The notes under the pieces: model-generated
Told to the model about the DNA's origin: nothing
Seen by the model: only the letters and a program-made list of their open reading frames with translations
The model's database searches: none
Shown here: positions 6,551-9,255 of the stretch, piece by piece
How positions within the stretch are numbered: the first letter of the stretch is position 1
Layout: the number at the start of each line of letters is the position of its first letter
Source: CAYYWW01 sp964475515
GTDB taxonomy: Archaea; Aenigmatarchaeota; Aenigmatarchaeia; QMZP01
Reading direction: 5' to 3'
DNA length: 9,255 nt
NCBI GenBank assembly: GCA_964475515.1
Contig: CAYYWW010000035.1
Location: 1-9,255, forward strand
Program-made: the position numbers and the translations under genes

Positions 6551-7624
6551 ATGATAATTATCCCACAACATGACGAGTCTTTAATGCCTATAAAACTAGG
6601 ACCCATGACAAGGGTTCCAGAGTACGCACTAAGAAAATATGGTATAAAATGGGATAGTGATTACGAGCTTCGGAGAGTTATAGATATCAGCGAAGCTGAC
6701 TATATGGCTGAATGGGATAGTGGAACAGAAGAGCAAATGAAGCTTGTTTCCAAAGCGTCCGAAAGAGCAGGGTTTGGTGATAAACCGCAAATGTTGAGAG
6801 AAGCCGCTGCCAAAGTTGTTGCATATCTAGCGCAAAGAATTGATGGGAGAATAGTTATATTTGACCATGGCTCCGGACCAGGATATTCAGCTAAGGTGAT
6901 ATTTGAACATTTAGGAGAAAATGAAAAGGACAGAGTTCACATCATTTTATTGGACCCTTCTAGAGATAAAGTTTTTGGAACAGCAAAAGAAGTGTTAAAA
7001 AAACTTGGTCTGAAATATAGAAAAAAAGAGGGTGGTTTTAGTTTATACGCAGATACAGATCTAAATTCACTAAGATATGTTGAACCAGGAACGGTTGATT
7101 TTTTTGTTGGTGTAGCTTCAATACACCACCATGCTCACATACCGTTTGAGTTATATTATGAACTTCTTAAAGATGGTGGAATTTTGGTATCAGCTGATTG
7201 GCATAATTCTGTTTGGGAAGAACCACGTAGATATCTGGAATTTTTGGAAGGGTTTGATTGGCCAAAAAAACGAGAGGGTCTGAAACATTTTCAAGAGGTT
7301 TATCCACAAGCTGCAATTCCTATTCCAGAACCATTGAGAGAGGAAGATAGAAAAGCGAATGAGCAAATAAGAGATTTTTGGGTAGGCTATCATGAAATCT
7401 TAATTGAAGAAGGTGAACAAGGAAAAAATGCGATACAGCCATCCGAAGGTCACAGACCCGTTGAAAGATATCGTGACCAAATGAAACTTGTTGGTTTTGA
7501 AACGGATTCTGAAGAAATAAGAGACCTTATAACAGATGGTATTATTGATAGTAATCCTCACCAGCTTGTTCCCGGAACAACTTTGTGGATGGAGATCGTA
7601 GGTAAGAAACCATCAAAACGGTAA
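6551..7624 (+). CDS. Class I SAM-dependent methyltransferase, substrate unknown
   Basis: A 357-residue protein with a Rossmann-type methyltransferase core. Motif I is IFDHGSGPGYSAK at 103-115, the glycine-rich loop that binds S-adenosylmethionine. Motif II is LLDPS at 133-137, where the aspartate should hold the SAM ribose. Next come VDFFVGVAS at 182-190 and LLKDGGILVSADWH at 205-218, which match the later strands of the fold. The first 85 residues and the stretch after 220 lie outside the core and probably make the substrate site. A histidine cluster, HHHAH at 192-196, follows the fourth strand and is unusual. No membrane segment or signal peptide is seen. The start is set by a strong Shine-Dalgarno, and the Nudix gene follows after 4 nt. 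I do not recognise the subfamily. The substrate could be a small molecule tied to the neighbouring phosphatase, Nudix and mevalonate enzymes, but that rests on position only. Confidence 0.8.
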   Translation: MIIIPQHDESLMPIKLGPMTRVPEYALRKYGIKWDSDYELRRVIDISEADYMAEWDSGTEEQMKLVSKASERAGFGDKPQMLREAAAKVVAYLAQRIDGRIVIFDHGSGPGYSAKVIFEHLGENEKDRVHIILLDPSRDKVFGTAKEVLKKLGLKYRKKEGGFSLYADTDLNSLRYVEPGTVDFFVGVASIHHHAHIPFELYYELLKDGGILVSADWHNSVWEEPRRYLEFLEGFDWPKKREGLKHFQEVYPQAAIPIPEPLREEDRKANEQIRDFWVGYHEILIEEGEQGKNAIQPSEGHRPVERYRDQMKLVGFETDSEEIRDLITDGIIDSNPHQLVPGTTLWMEIVGKKPSKR

Positions 7625-7628
7625 TACT

Positions 7629-8276
7629 ATGCGAAAAATTACTATAGATGAACTTAAAGAAAAGTACGAGGAACTCTTTAGTGTTAAATATAAAAGAGTT
7701 GCATGGGGCTACGTTCCTAAATTAATAAATGGTTCTAAACATATTCTTGTAGCAGAACGTTGCAAAAAAGATGATCCTGAGAGATACGGAGAACTTGTTA
7801 TTCCTGGTGGTACCCTGGAAGAAGGTGAAGATTATATAGATGCCGCGATAAGGGAAGTTGGAGAGGAGACAGGACTAAATGTGAGAACTGCTTTACTAGA
7901 ACCAAAATCATTAGTTAACCCCATTGGTTACGGATTCCCAACTGTATTAAGAGAGCGGGAAAAGATAATATCCATAACAGATAGCAATGGAAATGTATTT
8001 TTGTATTATTTGGACAGTGGAAAGAGTTATGTTGGTCGAATGTTTTTACTTGAACCTGTTGTAGGATCATCCATAAGAGAATCGGGTGAAAGTGATGCTA
8101 GAAGACCAAAATGGATGCCTAAAGATGAAGTTAAAAAAAGAAGAAGTGATTTTACTCCTGCTTGTCAGATATTGTTAGAACTTGTTGAGGAATTTGAAAC
8201 ACAAGAAGAGCCTGAAGGTATTTTAATAGAAGATTCGTTAGATAAATTATATAGAGAGTTGGGTGTAAATCCATGA
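7629..8276 (+). CDS. Nudix hydrolase
   Basis: Nudix enzymes cleave nucleoside diphosphates linked to another group, or other organic pyrophosphates, in the cytoplasm. The complete Nudix box, Gx5Ex7REVGEETGL, spans residues 61-83 of this 215-residue protein and includes the REVGEE metal-binding helix. The core starts with WGYVPKL at 26-32 and the strand HILVAERC at 38-45. It is longer than a minimal Nudix domain of about 140 residues: there is an extended segment at about 98-135 and a C-terminal tail of about 30 acidic residues after the core. It lacks the features of type I isopentenyl-diphosphate isomerase, another Nudix-fold enzyme, so I do not call it idi. The start lies 4 nt after the methyltransferase stop with no clear Shine-Dalgarno, and its stop overlaps the mvaD start by four bases (ATGA), so translation is probably coupled. 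The substrate is unknown. Confidence 0.88.
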   Translation: MRKITIDELKEKYEELFSVKYKRVAWGYVPKLINGSKHILVAERCKKDDPERYGELVIPGGTLEEGEDYIDAAIREVGEETGLNVRTALLEPKSLVNPIGYGFPTVLREREKIISITDSNGNVFLYYLDSGKSYVGRMFLLEPVVGSSIRESGESDARRPKWMPKDEVKKRRSDFTPACQILLELVEEFETQEEPEGILIEDSLDKLYRELGVNP

Positions 8277-9255
8277 AAGCATCTGCAATAGCAAATGCAA
8301 ATATAGCGTTGGTTAAATACTGGGGTAAAAGAAACAAGGAATTAATGTTACCAAACAACGGAAGCATATCAATGACAACCGAAGGTTTGTGTGCTCACAC
8401 AACAGTAGAATTCGATGAAAAATACACACAAGACCAATTGGTTCTTAATGGAAATGAAATAAAACCTGGAACAGAAGATTACGATGATTATGTTGGAAAA
8501 TTTCTTTCAGTTGTAAGACAAATCAGTGGAACTGATTTAAAAGTTAAGATTGTTTCAAACAATAATTTTCCAACTGCAGCAGGCCTCGCTTCATCAGCTG
8601 CAGGTTTTGCAGCCCTGGCAGCTGCTGTTAGTAAAGCATTGAATCTACCGATGGATGCAAAAAATCTAAGTATGCTTGCAAGAAGAGGTTCTGGCTCAGC
8701 AACGCGTTCCGTTCTCGGGGGATTTGTTGAGTGGAAAAGAGGCGAGAAGGAAGACGGATCTGATTCCTATGCTGAACAGATAGTAGATGAAAATTTCTGG
8801 CCTGAGTTCAGAATGATTATTTGCGTAACCAGCAAAAAGGAAAAAAAGGTAAAATCAAGAGCTGGTATGGCACAAACTGTTAAAACATCCCCCATGTATA
8901 AAGCATGGTTGGAGACTGTTGATAATGATTTAGAAACTGTAAGAAAAGCTATACTTGAAAAAGATTTCACAACTGTTGGTAAAACAGCGGAAGAGAACTG
9001 CCTTAAAATGCATGCAACAATGATAACAACAAAACCACCCATAATATACTGGAATGCTGGAACAATGGAAATAATCCATGCTGTGATGGATTGGAGGGAT
9101 GAAGGCCTTGAATCATATTTCACAATAGATGCAGGTCCCCAGGTAAAAATCATGTGTTTGGAAAAAGATGTTAATGAGATAGTAAAGAGAGTGAAACAGT
9201 TTTCACACATAGAAGATGTTATAATAACCAAACCTGGTTCTGGAGTAAAAATAGT
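8273..9255 (+). CDS. mvaD: Diphosphomevalonate decarboxylase (3' end cut by window)
   Basis: This GHMP-family enzyme converts mevalonate 5-diphosphate, ATP-dependently, into isopentenyl diphosphate, the unit for archaeal ether lipids. The 327 visible residues are nearly the full length of the family (about 310-330 in prokaryotes), so only a short tail is missing. Motifs in order are ALVKYWGKR at 12-20, the ATP-binding loop PTAAGLASSAAG at 100-111, RRGSGSATRS at 137-146, KSRAGM at 194-199 and TIDAGP at 284-289, where D286 should be the decarboxylation base. Retention of K15/K19, S140, S142, R145, S195, R196 and D286 fits a true decarboxylase rather than a mevalonate 3-kinase. Phosphomevalonate decarboxylase, as in haloarchaea, remains possible. 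The ATG overlaps the Nudix stop as ATGA. Many archaea lack this enzyme, so its presence says which mevalonate route the organism uses. Confidence 0.93.
   Translation, partial: MKASAIANANIALVKYWGKRNKELMLPNNGSISMTTEGLCAHTTVEFDEKYTQDQLVLNGNEIKPGTEDYDDYVGKFLSVVRQISGTDLKVKIVSNNNFPTAAGLASSAAGFAALAAAVSKALNLPMDAKNLSMLARRGSGSATRSVLGGFVEWKRGEKEDGSDSYAEQIVDENFWPEFRMIICVTSKKEKKVKSRAGMAQTVKTSPMYKAWLETVDNDLETVRKAILEKDFTTVGKTAEENCLKMHATMITTKPPIIYWNAGTMEIIHAVMDWRDEGLESYFTIDAGPQVKIMCLEKDVNEIVKRVKQFSHIEDVIITKPGSGVKI

Noticed and set aside
7629..8276. Nudix gene as isopentenyl-diphosphate isomerase (idi) because it adjoins mvaD
   Set aside because: The Nudix box is of the generic pyrophosphohydrolase type, and I could not find the cysteine and glutamate motifs typical of type I isomerases.
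8767..9231. 154-codon open frame on the minus strand opposite mvaD
   Set aside because: It is antisense to conserved MvaD motifs, with no family resemblance.

Overview
The window looks archaeal, and most likely comes from a small-genome DPANN-type lineage; the phylum is inference. Support comes from an FtsZ that closely resembles the euryarchaeal FtsZ1 type, an archaeal SlyD-like FKBP with a C-terminal extension, TATA-type promoters (one at leaderless spacing), a mevalonate-pathway gene, and a cysteine-rich surface protein with MopE-like metal-binding repeats. All regions are AT-rich and show no compositional break that I can see by eye.

Left part (1-3543): a short AT-rich stretch with an inverted repeat, then one very large minus-strand gene. 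It encodes a secreted, disulfide-rich protein anchored by a C-terminal membrane helix. In order it has a signal peptide, a cysteine-rich half, two tandem six-cysteine repeats, two fibronectin-like segments, four Asp/Cys-rich MopE-like motifs and a membrane anchor.

Middle part (3544-5690): a divergent intergenic region holds several inverted repeats, a possible 21-codon leader ORF and a strong hairpin just before an FKBP-type prolyl isomerase gene. ftsZ follows behind its own TATA box and ends before a T-rich terminator.

Right part (5691-9255): a compact plus-strand cassette with one leaderless-type promoter. It encodes a HAD-family phosphatase, a class I SAM-dependent methyltransferase, a Nudix hydrolase and diphosphomevalonate decarboxylase (mvaD, cut by the window end). 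Gaps are 11 nt, 4 nt and a 4-nt overlap, so co-transcription is very likely. The decarboxylase ties the cassette to isoprenoid precursor supply. The other three could act on phosphorylated isoprenoid or nucleotide intermediates, but their substrates cannot be read from the sequence. The MvaD keeps the residues expected of a true decarboxylase, which is notable because many archaea lack this enzyme and make isopentenyl phosphate by other routes. No tRNA, rRNA, CRISPR array or insertion sequence was found.
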